NCBI RefSeq assembly: GCF_047238105.1
Contig: NZ_JBDFMD010000001.1
Location: 4,278,001-4,342,000 of the forward strand
Reading direction: 5' to 3'
Origin: Paenibacillus_D sp047238105
GTDB taxonomy: Bacteria > Bacillota > Bacilli > Paenibacillales > Paenibacillaceae
DNA length: 64,000 nucleotides
Shown here: positions 1 through 8,215 of the stretch, piece by piece
Position numbering within the stretch: position 1 is the stretch's first letter
Layout of the letters: each line of letters opens with the position of its first letter
Notes under the pieces: model-generated
Seen by the model: only the letters and a program-made list of their open reading frames with translations
What the model was told of the DNA's origin: nothing
Databases searched by the model: none
Made by a program: the position numbers and the translations under genes

Positions 1-243
1 CGCGATACGACAGAGCGTCCGGAAGGCATCGATGCGGGTACGCTGCGGCTCGTCGGCACGGACGAGGAGGTTGTGTATTCCTCGGCCAAGGAGCTGCTGA
101 CGGACGTGCAGGCTTACGAGGCGATGAGCCGGGCAGCCAATCCGTACGGTGACGGCCGGGCATCCGAGCGGATCGTGCAGGCCATCCTGCATCATTTCGG
201 CAGAGCTGCCGATCGTCCGGAAGCTTTCTCGGCGCAATCCTGA
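1..243 (+). CDS. wecB: UDP-N-acetylglucosamine 2-epimerase, C-terminal part (partial)
   Basis: The window opens inside this gene, and the last 80 codons are read in frame 1 up to TGA at 241-243. The segment starts RDTTERPEGIDAGTLRLVGT, the conserved C-terminal signature of non-hydrolysing UDP-GlcNAc 2-epimerases (WecB/MnaA), which interconvert UDP-GlcNAc and UDP-ManNAc in the cytoplasm. ManNAc is the sugar that TagA-type enzymes add during wall-polymer synthesis, so the gene fits functionally with the tagO-like, tagA-like and csaB genes near 37-40 kb. An intrinsic terminator follows directly. The N-terminal part is outside the window. Confidence 0.9.
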   Translation, partial: RDTTERPEGIDAGTLRLVGTDEEVVYSSAKELLTDVQAYEAMSRAANPYGDGRASERIVQAILHHFGRAADRPEAFSAQS

Positions 244-248
244 CTATT

Positions 249-274
249 AATTGGGGCCCGCGGCCCCAATTTTA
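249..274 (+). terminator. Intrinsic terminator after wecB
   Basis: A perfect 9-bp GC-rich stem (attggggcc / ggccccaat) has a 3-base loop and is followed by a short T-rich stretch. It begins 6 bases after the wecB stop codon. Confidence 0.75.
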
Positions 275-294
275 GTCGGTTCCTGCGACTCTAA

Positions 295-364
295 GTATAG
301 AATCTATATCTACAGCGGAGCGCAGAGCAATTTTTGAGTTGTAAATATAGTTTCTATATCTACA
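295..364 (+). repeat. Pair of near-identical 20-mers exactly 50 bp apart
   Basis: The 20-mer at 295-314 and the one at 345-364 share TATAG.-TCTATATCTACA and differ at only a few positions. Each contains a small AT-rich inverted repeat (tatag...ctata). They lie in the 430-bp gap between the wecB terminator and the ATP synthase promoter. They could be binding sites for a regulator or relics of a duplication. The rest of the gap (365-651) shows no convincing gene. Confidence 0.6.
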
Positions 365-651
365 CGTACAGATTGCCGCCGACTAACTGCTCCAGCTGCT
401 TCGGCTCTTGCGGAACTATCGCCCGCAGATCTGCCTGTGAAAATGTTTTCTACGGCGTCGACAAAGCTTGGAATAGAGCGCTTGCAAGGCTTTTCCTAGC
501 ATTCCCACCGTACCGATGGCGCAATGAAGAACGAAGTCCTGTGCAAAAACATACAGCGTACAGTGGTACTGTATGGTTGTGTTGGCGCGAGAATCCAGTA
601 TTATCAAGGGTTTTCGGTTTTCCGTTCACTAAATGTTTGAATTTATATTGA

Positions 652-681
652 TTGACAAACCTTGCGTCGCTTCGATAAAAT
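652..681 (+). promoter_or_regulatory. Sigma-A promoter of the ATP synthase operon
   Basis: TTGACA at 652-657 and TAAAAT at 676-681 are separated by 18 bp. The -10 ends 27 bp before the first gene of the operon. No other promoter of similar quality is seen before atpB. Confidence 0.75.
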
Positions 682-708
682 ATATGAGGATTGACAGGGG
701 TATAAGCC

Positions 709-918
709 ATGACGAAGAAGAGCAATCTGGATAGTCCGTGGCGCGCGGCCGGCCTGGTCGGCGCGATGGGACTTGATGTCGCGATTTGCATTTGCTTGGG
801 TTATGTTGTCGGGGACAAGCTGGGGTCCGTCATTACGGGCGTGCTTGTTGGTCTGGCAGTCGGTCTGTACACCTGCGTACTGCTGGTCAAGAGAGTATTG
901 GGGGACACCGATGGATGA
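709..918 (+). CDS. atpZ: AtpZ/AtpI-family small membrane protein
   Basis: This 69-residue protein has two predicted membrane helices (about residues 17-37 and 41-62) joined by a short GDKLGS turn. That is typical of the AtpZ/AtpI family encoded at the head of F-type ATPase operons, thought to help Fo assembly or Mg2+ supply to the ATPase. It is the first gene behind the operon promoter. Its stop overlaps the start of the next gene by 8 bases, so the two are translationally coupled. The ribosome binding site (around ACAGGGG) is modest. Confidence 0.75.
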   Translation: MTKKSNLDSPWRAAGLVGAMGLDVAICICLGYVVGDKLGSVITGVLVGLAVGLYTCVLLVKRVLGDTDG

Positions 919-1294
919 ACTTTTGAGGCGTGCAATCCGCTCCGCTCTTTTTTTTGCGTCAGGGTGTTTGTTAGCCTGGATCGTTGTGCCAGAAGGCAGG
1001 ACGGTTGCGGCGGGTCTGATACTTGGCGTGTTGGCGAGCATTATGAATGCGCTTATGCTGAAGCGGCGCATTTTGTTCCTGGAGCACGCGATGAGCGAGG
1101 AACGTCCCCGCAAGCGTTTGGGGATCGGCATGGGTGCCCGCTTTGCTATGGTTCTCATTGTCGTAATGCTTGCGTTGCGTTTTCCGGAGCAATTGAATTT
1201 GCCAGCCGCATTGTTTGCGAGTTTTTATGTTCAGTTCGCAGTTTTGGTAGCAGCATTTCTGCATAACTTGCGAGAATCCAGAGGAAAGGGGTGA
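911..1294 (+). CDS. atpI: ATP synthase subunit I (AtpI)
   Basis: This is a 127-residue, strongly hydrophobic protein with about four membrane segments and a basic loop (KRR...RPRKRLG), matching ATP synthase subunit I. The reading frame stays open further upstream, but ATG at 911 is preferred: GGGGG lies just before it, it overlaps the atpZ stop, and the protein then has the usual length. AtpI is an accessory factor for c-ring assembly rather than part of the finished enzyme. It lies 9 bp upstream of atpB. Confidence 0.8.
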   Translation: MDELLRRAIRSALFFASGCLLAWIVVPEGRTVAAGLILGVLASIMNALMLKRRILFLEHAMSEERPRKRLGIGMGARFAMVLIVVMLALRFPEQLNLPAALFASFYVQFAVLVAAFLHNLRESRGKG

Positions 1295-1303
1295 AATCAC
1301 TGC

Positions 1304-2089
1304 ATGCATTTATTTCCGATCGTTGAGCTCGCAGGGTTGCGATTCGACTTGTCGGCTATTGCGTCCATTCTTATCTCTTGCGTTATTGTGTTCGCGCTTG
1401 CCCGTGTCGCAGTCAGCAATTTATCGGTGCACAACCCCTCCAAGATGCAGAACTTTATGGAATGGGCAATTGATTTTGTGCACAGCACGATTGCAAGCAC
1501 GATGCCGCTGAAGAAGGCCAAGCAGTTCGTCATACTCGGCGCTACGCTGATTATGTTTATCTTTGTTTCGAACATCCTTGGTCTGCCATTAGGCTTCATC
1601 AGCGAAGTGAAGGAAGAACATCATGGAGCTGTCGAGTTCCTTGGGATGGAGATCATCTCTGCAGAAGAAGTGGAAGAGGCGCACGCAGAGCACAAGCATC
1701 TCGCGGTCGCATGGTGGAAATCGCCGACTGCTGACATTGCCGTCACATCCGGGCTGGCGCTTATCGTCTTCTTTCTCATTCACTATCTAGGCATCCGAAT
1801 GAATACGAAGCATTACTTTAAGCACTATCTGGAGCCGTTTCCGATTTTCTTCCCGCTAAACGTGCTGAAGACCTTCACCAAGCCGTTAACGCTTGCTTTG
1901 CGTCTCTATGCGAACATCTTCGCAGGGGAAGTGCTGATCTCGACGATTTTGATGTTGAGCTGGGTTGGATTGCCGCTCCTGGCGGTGTGGCAAGGCTTCA
2001 GTATTTTCGTCGGCGCTATTCAAGCTTTCCTATTTACAATCTTGACGATGGTGTATATCGCCGAATCGATCGTTCATGAAGAACATTAA
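1304..2089 (+). CDS. atpB: F1Fo ATP synthase subunit a
   Basis: This 261-residue membrane protein forms the stator side of the proton channel in Fo. The late helix contains LALRLYANIFAGE, whose arginine (about R200) is the essential channel arginine facing the c-ring. Five to six hydrophobic segments are seen. A loop rich in His and Glu (about residues 105-135) lies between the second and third membrane helices. The ribosome binding site AGGAAAGGGG precedes the start. A 106-bp gap containing a weak hairpin separates it from atpE. Confidence 0.97.
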   Translation: MHLFPIVELAGLRFDLSAIASILISCVIVFALARVAVSNLSVHNPSKMQNFMEWAIDFVHSTIASTMPLKKAKQFVILGATLIMFIFVSNILGLPLGFISEVKEEHHGAVEFLGMEIISAEEVEEAHAEHKHLAVAWWKSPTADIAVTSGLALIVFFLIHYLGIRMNTKHYFKHYLEPFPIFFPLNVLKTFTKPLTLALRLYANIFAGEVLISTILMLSWVGLPLLAVWQGFSIFVGAIQAFLFTILTMVYIAESIVHEEH

Positions 2090-2195
2090 CCATGAAATGA
2101 ACCCGGTAAACGTCGCATGAGCGTCCTATCCCGGGAACATGATACACAGTCAAACCAAAATAAAACAAGCAATCCCTTAAGGAGGATATTTAAAG

Positions 2196-2408
2196 ATGGA
2201 GTTTTTGGATGCAGCAATCGTAATCGGTCTAGGTGCAGTCGGCGCTGGTTTTGGTAACGGTATGATCGTCAGCAAAACAGTAGAAGGTATTGCTAGACAG
2301 CCCGAAGCCAAATCCGCACTGCAAACAACAATGTTTATCGGTGTCGGTATCGTCGAGGTTGTGCCGATTATCGGTGTCGTTCTTGGTTTCCTTATTTTCT
2401 TCACTTAA
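2196..2408 (+). CDS. atpE: F1Fo ATP synthase subunit c
   Basis: This 70-residue hairpin proteolipid builds the rotating c-ring. Two hydrophobic helices flank the polar loop RQP (residues 34-36), and the ion-binding carboxylate is E54. The residue after E54 is valine rather than Ser or Thr, and helix 1 lacks the glutamine of sodium-binding rings, so proton coupling is the likely mode (inference). The ribosome binding site AAGGAGG is very strong, as expected for the subunit needed in most copies. Confidence 0.97.
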   Translation: MEFLDAAIVIGLGAVGAGFGNGMIVSKTVEGIARQPEAKSALQTTMFIGVGIVEVVPIIGVVLGFLIFFT

Positions 2409-2516
2409 TAATCGAATCAATCATATCCAGGCGGGGAAGCGTCAGCCTCCACGCCTTCGTTATGATTCGGGCTATTCCGCCCAAAGGAAATCACCTGAGC
2501 GAAAGGAGTGTCATCC

Positions 2517-3002
2517 GTGGATTTTGTATGGACAAATACAGTCATTATGATCTTGGCGTTCGCGCTGTTGTATTGGCTGCTAAGCAGATACGCATTCGGA
2601 CCTCTTATGAATGTAATGGAGAAACGAAGAGAGTTGATCCAGGAGCAGATCGCAACTGCGGAGAATAACCGCTCACAGGCCGAGCAACTGCTCGCCGAGC
2701 AGAAGCAACAGCTTGATCAGGCGCGCAAGGATGCCTATGAAATCATCGAACAATCGAAGATGACAAGCGCCAAGCAGGCAACTGAGATCGTCAATACAGC
2801 CAAAGCAGAAGCAACCCGTCTGAAAGAAGATGCGGTGAAGGATATCGAGAGCGAGAAGAACAAAGCGATCGCGACGCTGCGCGGCGAAGTGGGCGAATTG
2901 TCCGTGAAGATCGCTTCGAAGATTATCGAGAAGCAAGTCGACAGCAAATCGCAAGAGCAATTGGTTAACCAATACCTCAAAGAGGTAGGAGGCCGCTCAT
3001 GA
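2517..3002 (+). CDS. atpF: F1Fo ATP synthase subunit b
   Basis: This 161-residue protein has one N-terminal membrane helix (about residues 5-27) and a long charged coiled coil rich in Glu, Lys and Gln. That is the peripheral-stalk architecture of subunit b. GTG at 2517 is chosen because AAAGGAG lies 9 bases upstream and the protein then begins MDFVWTNT. An in-frame GTG at 2508 lies inside that ribosome binding site. The stop codon overlaps the ATG of atpH. Confidence 0.95.
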   Translation: MDFVWTNTVIMILAFALLYWLLSRYAFGPLMNVMEKRRELIQEQIATAENNRSQAEQLLAEQKQQLDQARKDAYEIIEQSKMTSAKQATEIVNTAKAEATRLKEDAVKDIESEKNKAIATLRGEVGELSVKIASKIIEKQVDSKSQEQLVNQYLKEVGGRS

Positions 3003-3546
3003 GCCGCGAGTCCGTCGTCGCCAAACGTTACGCCAAGGCGCTGTTCGAGCTGGCACAGGGACAGAGTCGGTGGCAGCCGTTGAAGACCAGCTGAAGCTCA
3101 TCGTCGAAGCTGTGCAGAGCGATGCGGAGATCGGCAAGTTCCTGGCCAGCCCCAATATCGAGAGCGGCAAGAAGCTGGCGCTCTTGAAGCAGGCGCTGGG
3201 CAGCCACGTGTCGGAGCTGGTCCTGGATATGCTGGCGCTCTTGATCGCCCGCCGACGCCAAGGACTGCTGGGCGAAGTGTATGAAGCTTATACTCGTGTT
3301 GCAGCAGATGAGCTGGGACAAGCCCGTGCGACGATCTATACGGCGCAGGAGCTGTCCGAGGTTGAACTGAAAGCTGTCGAAGCCCAATTCGGCGCATTGC
3401 TCGCCAAGGTGGTACGGGCGGAGCAAGTGGTGCAGCCGAATCTGCTGGGCGGCATCCAGGTGCGGATCGGCGACCGTCTGTACGACGGCAGTCTGTCCGG
3501 CAAGCTGGCCCGTCTTGAGAAAACGTTGAAAACTAAAGCATTGTAG
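2999..3546 (+). CDS. atpH: F1Fo ATP synthase subunit delta, with an apparent one-base frameshift
   Basis: The gene starts at ATG 2999, overlapping the atpF stop, and reads MSREsVVAKRYAKALFELAQ, the classic delta N-terminus. That frame then stops at 3092. From about 3058 the remaining family sequence (G-T-E-S-V-A-A-V-E-D-Q-L, through to residue about 182) continues in another frame to the stop at 3544-3546. Restoring one base near the GGG at 3058-3060 joins the two parts into a normal-length protein of about 182 residues. Delta links the peripheral stalk to F1, so real loss would be surprising. A sequencing error is the simplest explanation; a real mutation is the alternative. No slippery heptamer is seen at the junction. 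Confidence 0.85.
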
Positions 3547-3561
3547 ATAGGGGTGAACGAA

Positions 3562-5067
3562 TTGAGTATCAGACCTGATGAAATCAGTACGCTGATTAAA
3601 CAGCAGATCGAACAATATAAATCCGATATCCAAGTCGTTGATGTCGGTACGGTCATCAACGTCGGTGACGGGATCGCCCGTGTGCATGGCCTCGAGAACG
3701 CGATGGCCGGAGAACTGCTCGAGTTCGCCAACGGCGTGGTGGGCATGGCGCTCAACCTGGAGGAGAACAACGTCGGTGTCGTAATCCTTGGTCCATATAC
3801 CGACATTCGTGAAGGAGACCAGGTCAAGCGTACAGGACGCATCATGGAAGTGCCCGTAGGCGAGGCGCTGCTGGGGCGCGTTGTCAACCCGCTCGGCCAG
3901 CCGCTGGACGGCAAAGGCGAGATCGTAACCACGGCTACGCGCCCGATCGAATCTCCGGCTCCCGGCGTTATCGACCGTAAGTCGGTTCACGAGCCGATGC
4001 AGACCGGGATCAAGGCGATCGACGCGATGGTGCCGATCGGCCGCGGTCAGCGCGAGCTTATCATCGGTGACCGTCAGACGGGTAAGACAGCGATCGCTAT
4101 CGATACGATCATCAACCAAAAAGGCAACGGCATGAAATGTATCTATGTTGCCATCGGTCAGAAGCAATCTACGGTAGCCAATGTAGTAGAAACCCTGCGT
4201 CGTCATGGCGCAATGGATTATACGATCGTCGTTACCGCTGCTGCTTCCGAACCATCCCCGCTCCTCTTCCTGGCGCCTTACGCCGGTTGTGCGATGGGTG
4301 AATACTTCATGTACAAAGGCGAGCATGTACTCGTTATCTATGATGACTTGACCAAGCAAGCTTCCGCATACCGCGAGCTTTCCTTGCTCCTGCGTCGTCC
4401 TCCGGGCCGCGAGGCATATCCGGGCGACGTCTTCTACCTGCACTCCCGCTTGCTGGAGCGCGCTGCCAAGCTGAGTGATGCGATGGGCGGCGGCTCCCTG
4501 ACGGCTCTGCCGTTTATTGAGACGCAGGCATCCGACGTATCGGCTTATATTCCGACCAACGTCATCTCCATCACCGATGGCCAGATCTTCCTGGAGTCGG
4601 ATCTCTTCAACTCCGGTCAGCGTCCAGCGGTTAACGTCGGTATCTCGGTATCCCGGGTAGGCGGCTCTGCACAGATCAAAGCGATGAAGAAGGTTGCCGG
4701 CACCCTGCGTCTGGACCTAGCGGCTTACCGCGAGCTGGCGGCATTCTCCCAGTTCGGCTCCGACCTGGACAAGTCCACCGTCGCTCGTCTGAACCGCGGT
4801 GCGCGCACGCTCGAGATCCTCAAGCAAGGCGTCAACCAGCCGATGCCGGTAGAGAAGCAGGTCGTCAGTATCTTTGCTGCCGTCAAGGGTCATCTTGACG
4901 ACATCGCTGTCGATGCGATCCTGCGCTTCGAGAGCGAGTTCCACGCCTATCTCGAATCCAATCAGCCGGAAGTGCTGACCTCGATCCGCGACACCAAGGA
5001 GATTACGTCCGATAACGAGACGGCTCTGGTGGATGCGATCAACAAATTCAAGCGCAGCTTCGGTTAA
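3562..5067 (+). CDS. atpA: F1Fo ATP synthase subunit alpha
   Basis: This 501-residue non-catalytic nucleotide-binding F1 subunit carries the Walker A motif GDRQTGKT at residues 169-176 and the subunit signature near PAVNVGISVSRVGG. TTG at 3562 is taken as the start because the protein then begins MSIRPDEISTLIKQQIEQY, matching Bacillus AtpA, and GATAGGGGTGA precedes it. The in-frame GTG at 3553 falls inside that ribosome binding site. It follows atpH with a 15-bp gap. Confidence 0.98.
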   Translation: MSIRPDEISTLIKQQIEQYKSDIQVVDVGTVINVGDGIARVHGLENAMAGELLEFANGVVGMALNLEENNVGVVILGPYTDIREGDQVKRTGRIMEVPVGEALLGRVVNPLGQPLDGKGEIVTTATRPIESPAPGVIDRKSVHEPMQTGIKAIDAMVPIGRGQRELIIGDRQTGKTAIAIDTIINQKGNGMKCIYVAIGQKQSTVANVVETLRRHGAMDYTIVVTAAASEPSPLLFLAPYAGCAMGEYFMYKGEHVLVIYDDLTKQASAYRELSLLLRRPPGREAYPGDVFYLHSRLLERAAKLSDAMGGGSLTALPFIETQASDVSAYIPTNVISITDGQIFLESDLFNSGQRPAVNVGISVSRVGGSAQIKAMKKVAGTLRLDLAAYRELAAFSQFGSDLDKSTVARLNRGARTLEILKQGVNQPMPVEKQVVSIFAAVKGHLDDIAVDAILRFESEFHAYLESNQPEVLTSIRDTKEITSDNETALVDAINKFKRSFG

Positions 5068-5223
5068 CCAGTATTACAGACGATACAGCTTCCCCTCCCC
5101 GGCGCGGCCGGAGGAGGGCTCCCTATACAAGAACCAACACCAGGCTTAGGAGCACCTTCGCCTTGAAGGTCTCGAACCTTCAGGCAACGGGGCGCTCTAT
5201 AGCAACAAAGGCGGGTGAAACGA
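5068..5223 (+). other. atpA-atpG gap with two hairpins
   Basis: This 156-bp gap is unusually long for the operon. It holds a GC-rich hairpin around 5091-5121 (cctccccgg / ccggaggagg) and a second one around 5160-5185 (gccttgaaggt / accttcaggc, with one bulge). Neither has a T-tract, so they look like mRNA stability or processing structures rather than terminators. Confidence 0.5.
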
Positions 5224-6084
5224 TTGGCTAAAGGCATGCGCGATATCAAGCGCCAGATCAAAAGCGTACAGAACATGAAGCAGATCACCAAGGCGATGGA
5301 AATGGTGGCTGCTGCCAAACTGAGACGTGCGCAGGAGGCTGCCGAAGCGGCTCGTCCTTATGCGGATAAGCTGAAAGAAGTGGTCGCCAGCATCGCAGCC
5401 GGTACCAAGGATGTCAAGCATCCGATGCTGGAGACGCGTCCGATCAAAAAAGTCGGCTATCTGGTTATCACCTCGGATAAGGGACTGGCCGGCGGCTACA
5501 ATGCGAACGTTCTTCGCAAGGTGACGCAGACGATCCTGGCGCGGCATAAGTCGCAGGATGAGTATGAGCTGTTCGTCATCGGACGCAAAGGCCGGGATTA
5601 CTTCCGCAGACGCAATATGCGAGTGATGGAGGAGATTACCGGATTGCCGGATATGCCGACATTTGCGGACATCAAGTCGATCGCTTATACGGCGGTCAAG
5701 AAGTACGAGGATGGCGTCTATGACGAGCTGAACCTGTTCTACAACCAATTCGTCAATGCGATGTCACAGGTTCCGACTGAGAAACGCTTGCTGCCGCTGG
5801 AGGATGTAGGCGGAGAAGCAACTGTGGCCAGCTACGAATATGAGCCTTCGCCGGAAGGTGTGCTTGAGGTGCTGCTGCCCAAGTATGCAGAGACACTGAT
5901 CTTCAGTGCGCTGCTTGACGGCAAGGCAAGTGAGTTCGGCGCGAAGATGACGGCGATGGGCAGTGCGTCCACGAACGCATCGAAGATGATCTCCGGACTG
6001 ACACTCACGTACAACCGTGCGCGTCAGGCTTCGATCACGCAAGAAATCTCCGAGATTGTGGCTGGTGCAAACGCCCAATCCTAG
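5224..6084 (+). CDS. atpG: F1Fo ATP synthase subunit gamma
   Basis: This 286-residue protein is the central rotor shaft of F1. The N-terminus MAKGMRDIKRQIKSVQNMKQ and the C-terminal segment with NRARQASITQEI are the two conserved helices that form the antiparallel shaft. TTG at 5224 is preferred over the in-frame GTG at 5215 because it gives the family N-terminus and follows AAAGGCGGGTGA at a suitable distance. Confidence 0.97.
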   Translation: MAKGMRDIKRQIKSVQNMKQITKAMEMVAAAKLRRAQEAAEAARPYADKLKEVVASIAAGTKDVKHPMLETRPIKKVGYLVITSDKGLAGGYNANVLRKVTQTILARHKSQDEYELFVIGRKGRDYFRRRNMRVMEEITGLPDMPTFADIKSIAYTAVKKYEDGVYDELNLFYNQFVNAMSQVPTEKRLLPLEDVGGEATVASYEYEPSPEGVLEVLLPKYAETLIFSALLDGKASEFGAKMTAMGSASTNASKMISGLTLTYNRARQASITQEISEIVAGANAQS

Positions 6085-6123
6085 GAAACGGATTGAACAT
6101 AGAAGGAACCAGGAGGGAAAAAC

Positions 6124-7527
6124 ATGAAAAAAGGACGCGTTGTATCCGTCATGGGTCCTGTTGTCGACGTGGCATTCGAACGCGGACAACTGCCTGAGAT
6201 CTTGAATGCCATCAAGATCAAATATGACGGCGGTGCTACCGGTAAAGACATCGACCTGACGCTCGAAGTGGCGGTCCACCTCGGCGATAACATGGTCAGA
6301 GCGGTTGCGATGAGCTCCACGGACGGACTGGTCCGCGGCTCTGAAGTTATCGACACCGGTGCGCCTATTACTGTACCAGTAGGCGCGCCTACATTGGGCC
6401 GTATCTTTAACGTATTGGGCGAGCCCATCGACCAAGCGGGTGAAGCGGTATCGGAGATCAATCTGCCGATCCACCGTCCGGCCCCGGCATTTGACGAATT
6501 GTCCACCCAAGCAGAGATTCTCGAGACCGGCATCAAGGTTATCGACCTGCTGGCTCCTTATGCCAAGGGCGGCAAGATCGGTCTGTTCGGCGGTGCGGGC
6601 GTAGGCAAGACCGTAACGATCCAGGAACTGATCAACAACATCGCCCAGGAGCATGGCGGGATCTCCGTATTCGCTGGCGTAGGCGAGCGCACACGTGAAG
6701 GCAACGACTTGTACCATGAGATGAAAGACGCCGGCGTATTGCCGAAGACCGCGATGGTATTCGGTCAGATGAACGAGCCGCCGGGCGCGCGTCAGCGGGT
6801 AGCCCTGACAGGTCTGACCATGGCAGAATACTTCCGCGACGAAGAAGGCCGCGACGTACTGCTGTTCGTCGACAACATCTTCCGCTTCACGCAAGCGGGC
6901 TCCGAAGTATCCGCATTGCTCGGCCGTATGCCGTCTGCGGTAGGTTACCAGCCGACGCTGGCCACCGAGATGGGTCAGCTGCAAGAGCGGATCACTTCAA
7001 CCAAAAAAGGCTCCGTTACATCGATCCAGGCGATCTACGTGCCTGCGGATGACTATACGGATCCGGCTCCTGCAACAACGTTTGCCCACTTGGACGCAAC
7101 GACGAACCTGGAGCGTAAAATTTCCGAGATGGGGATCTTCCCTGCGGTTGACCCGCTGGCATCTTCTTCCCGGATTCTGGCACCTGAAGTTATCGGCCAA
7201 GAGCACTACGATGTAGCGCAAGGCGTGAAGCGTCTGCTGCAGCGCTACAAAGAGCTTCAGGATATCATCGCCATCCTGGGTATGGACGAGCTGTCCGAGG
7301 AAGATAAAGTGACAGTTTCGCGTGCACGTAAGATTCAGCGCTTCCTGTCCCAGCCATTCCACGTTGCGGAGCAGTTCACAGGCATCAAAGGCAAATATGT
7401 AGCTGTCCAAGATACGGTTCGCAGCTTCAAGGAGATCCTCGACGGCAAGCATGATGAGCTGCCTGAAGCAGCGTTCATGTATGTAGGCACAATCGAAGAG
7501 GCCGTGGAAAAAGCCAAAACGCTGTAA
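6124..7527 (+). CDS. atpD: F1Fo ATP synthase subunit beta (catalytic)
   Basis: This 467-residue catalytic F1 subunit has the Walker A motif GGAGVGKT at residues 156-163, the GERTREGNDLY segment, the Walker B region VLLFVDNIFRF and the conserved ALLGRMPSAVGYQPTLA. The start is supported by AGGAGGG seven bases upstream. The length is normal for the family. Confidence 0.99.
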   Translation: MKKGRVVSVMGPVVDVAFERGQLPEILNAIKIKYDGGATGKDIDLTLEVAVHLGDNMVRAVAMSSTDGLVRGSEVIDTGAPITVPVGAPTLGRIFNVLGEPIDQAGEAVSEINLPIHRPAPAFDELSTQAEILETGIKVIDLLAPYAKGGKIGLFGGAGVGKTVTIQELINNIAQEHGGISVFAGVGERTREGNDLYHEMKDAGVLPKTAMVFGQMNEPPGARQRVALTGLTMAEYFRDEEGRDVLLFVDNIFRFTQAGSEVSALLGRMPSAVGYQPTLATEMGQLQERITSTKKGSVTSIQAIYVPADDYTDPAPATTFAHLDATTNLERKISEMGIFPAVDPLASSSRILAPEVIGQEHYDVAQGVKRLLQRYKELQDIIAILGMDELSEEDKVTVSRARKIQRFLSQPFHVAEQFTGIKGKYVAVQDTVRSFKEILDGKHDELPEAAFMYVGTIEEAVEKAKTL

Positions 7528-7566
7528 GAGGCAGTTCTGTAAAGCGAAAAGGCAGGGGGATTTCAC

Positions 7567-7968
7567 ATGAGTACCTTTCTATTGGAAATCGTAACGCCTG
7601 AGCGCAAGGTATATGCCCAGGATGTCAATATGGTTATCGTACGCGGACTGCAGGGAGAGCTGGGCATCATGCCAGGTCACATCCCGCTCGTCACGCCGCT
7701 CCAGATTGGTCCGCTGCGGATCAAGAAGGGCAACGAAGAGACTGTCGTCGCAGTCAACGGCGGCTTCGTCGAGGTGCGCAAGGATAAGGTTGTCGTGCTG
7801 GCTGAGAGCGCTGAGCTCTCTGGCGATATCGATCCTGAACGGGCGCAGGCGGCCAGGCAGCGCGCCGAGCAGCGTCTGACCGGCAAAGGCAGCGATGTCG
7901 ACCGCAAGCGCGCCGAGTTGTCGCTGCAACGTGCGATCAATCGTCTCGAAGTCAAAAAGGGATTCTAG
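7567..7968 (+). CDS. atpC: F1Fo ATP synthase subunit epsilon
   Basis: This 133-residue protein has the N-terminal beta-sandwich (with GELGIMPGHIPLVTPL) and a C-terminal helical hairpin rich in Arg, Ala and Glu. That is the regulatory arm that can inhibit ATP hydrolysis. It is the last gene of the operon and is followed at once by a strong terminator. Confidence 0.97.
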   Translation: MSTFLLEIVTPERKVYAQDVNMVIVRGLQGELGIMPGHIPLVTPLQIGPLRIKKGNEETVVAVNGGFVEVRKDKVVVLAESAELSGDIDPERAQAARQRAEQRLTGKGSDVDRKRAELSLQRAINRLEVKKGF

Positions 7969-7978
7969 AATTCATGGA

Positions 7979-8018
7979 GAAACAGGCTCCCGCCTTGAGC
8001 GGCGGGCCTGTTTCTTTG
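7979..8018 (+). terminator. Terminator of the ATP synthase operon
   Basis: The stem gaaacaggc.cccgcc pairs with ggcggg.cctgtttc around a short loop and ends in TTTCTTTG. It lies 10 bp after the atpC stop. Confidence 0.85.
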
Positions 8019-8215
8019 TCGATGACGCTGGTTCCCGAGACCTAGAATGATCATAATAGTTCGGAATGCGATATAAATATGGAAATGATTGCGTATAAAA
8101 GTTAGAACTTTCGGCTTTTTACCCAAAATATCTGGTTTTATAGTCCCATGTTCCTATTAATTGTGTTATATTAACGAACATAGAGATAACACAATGATTA
8201 AGGGTGGGGATGCAG

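Noticed and set aside
334..651. 105-residue frame before the ATPase operon
   Set aside because: There is no ribosome binding site, the product is not protein-like, and it begins between the two 20-mer repeats and ends at the operon promoter.
3028..4443. 471-residue reverse frame opposite atpH/atpA
   Set aside because: It is a shadow of GC-rich coding sequence on the other strand. Similar long frames opposite the subtilase (16300-17772), the chemoreceptor (8423-10204), murA (20110-21321) and the glycosidase (60675-62156) were rejected for the same reason.
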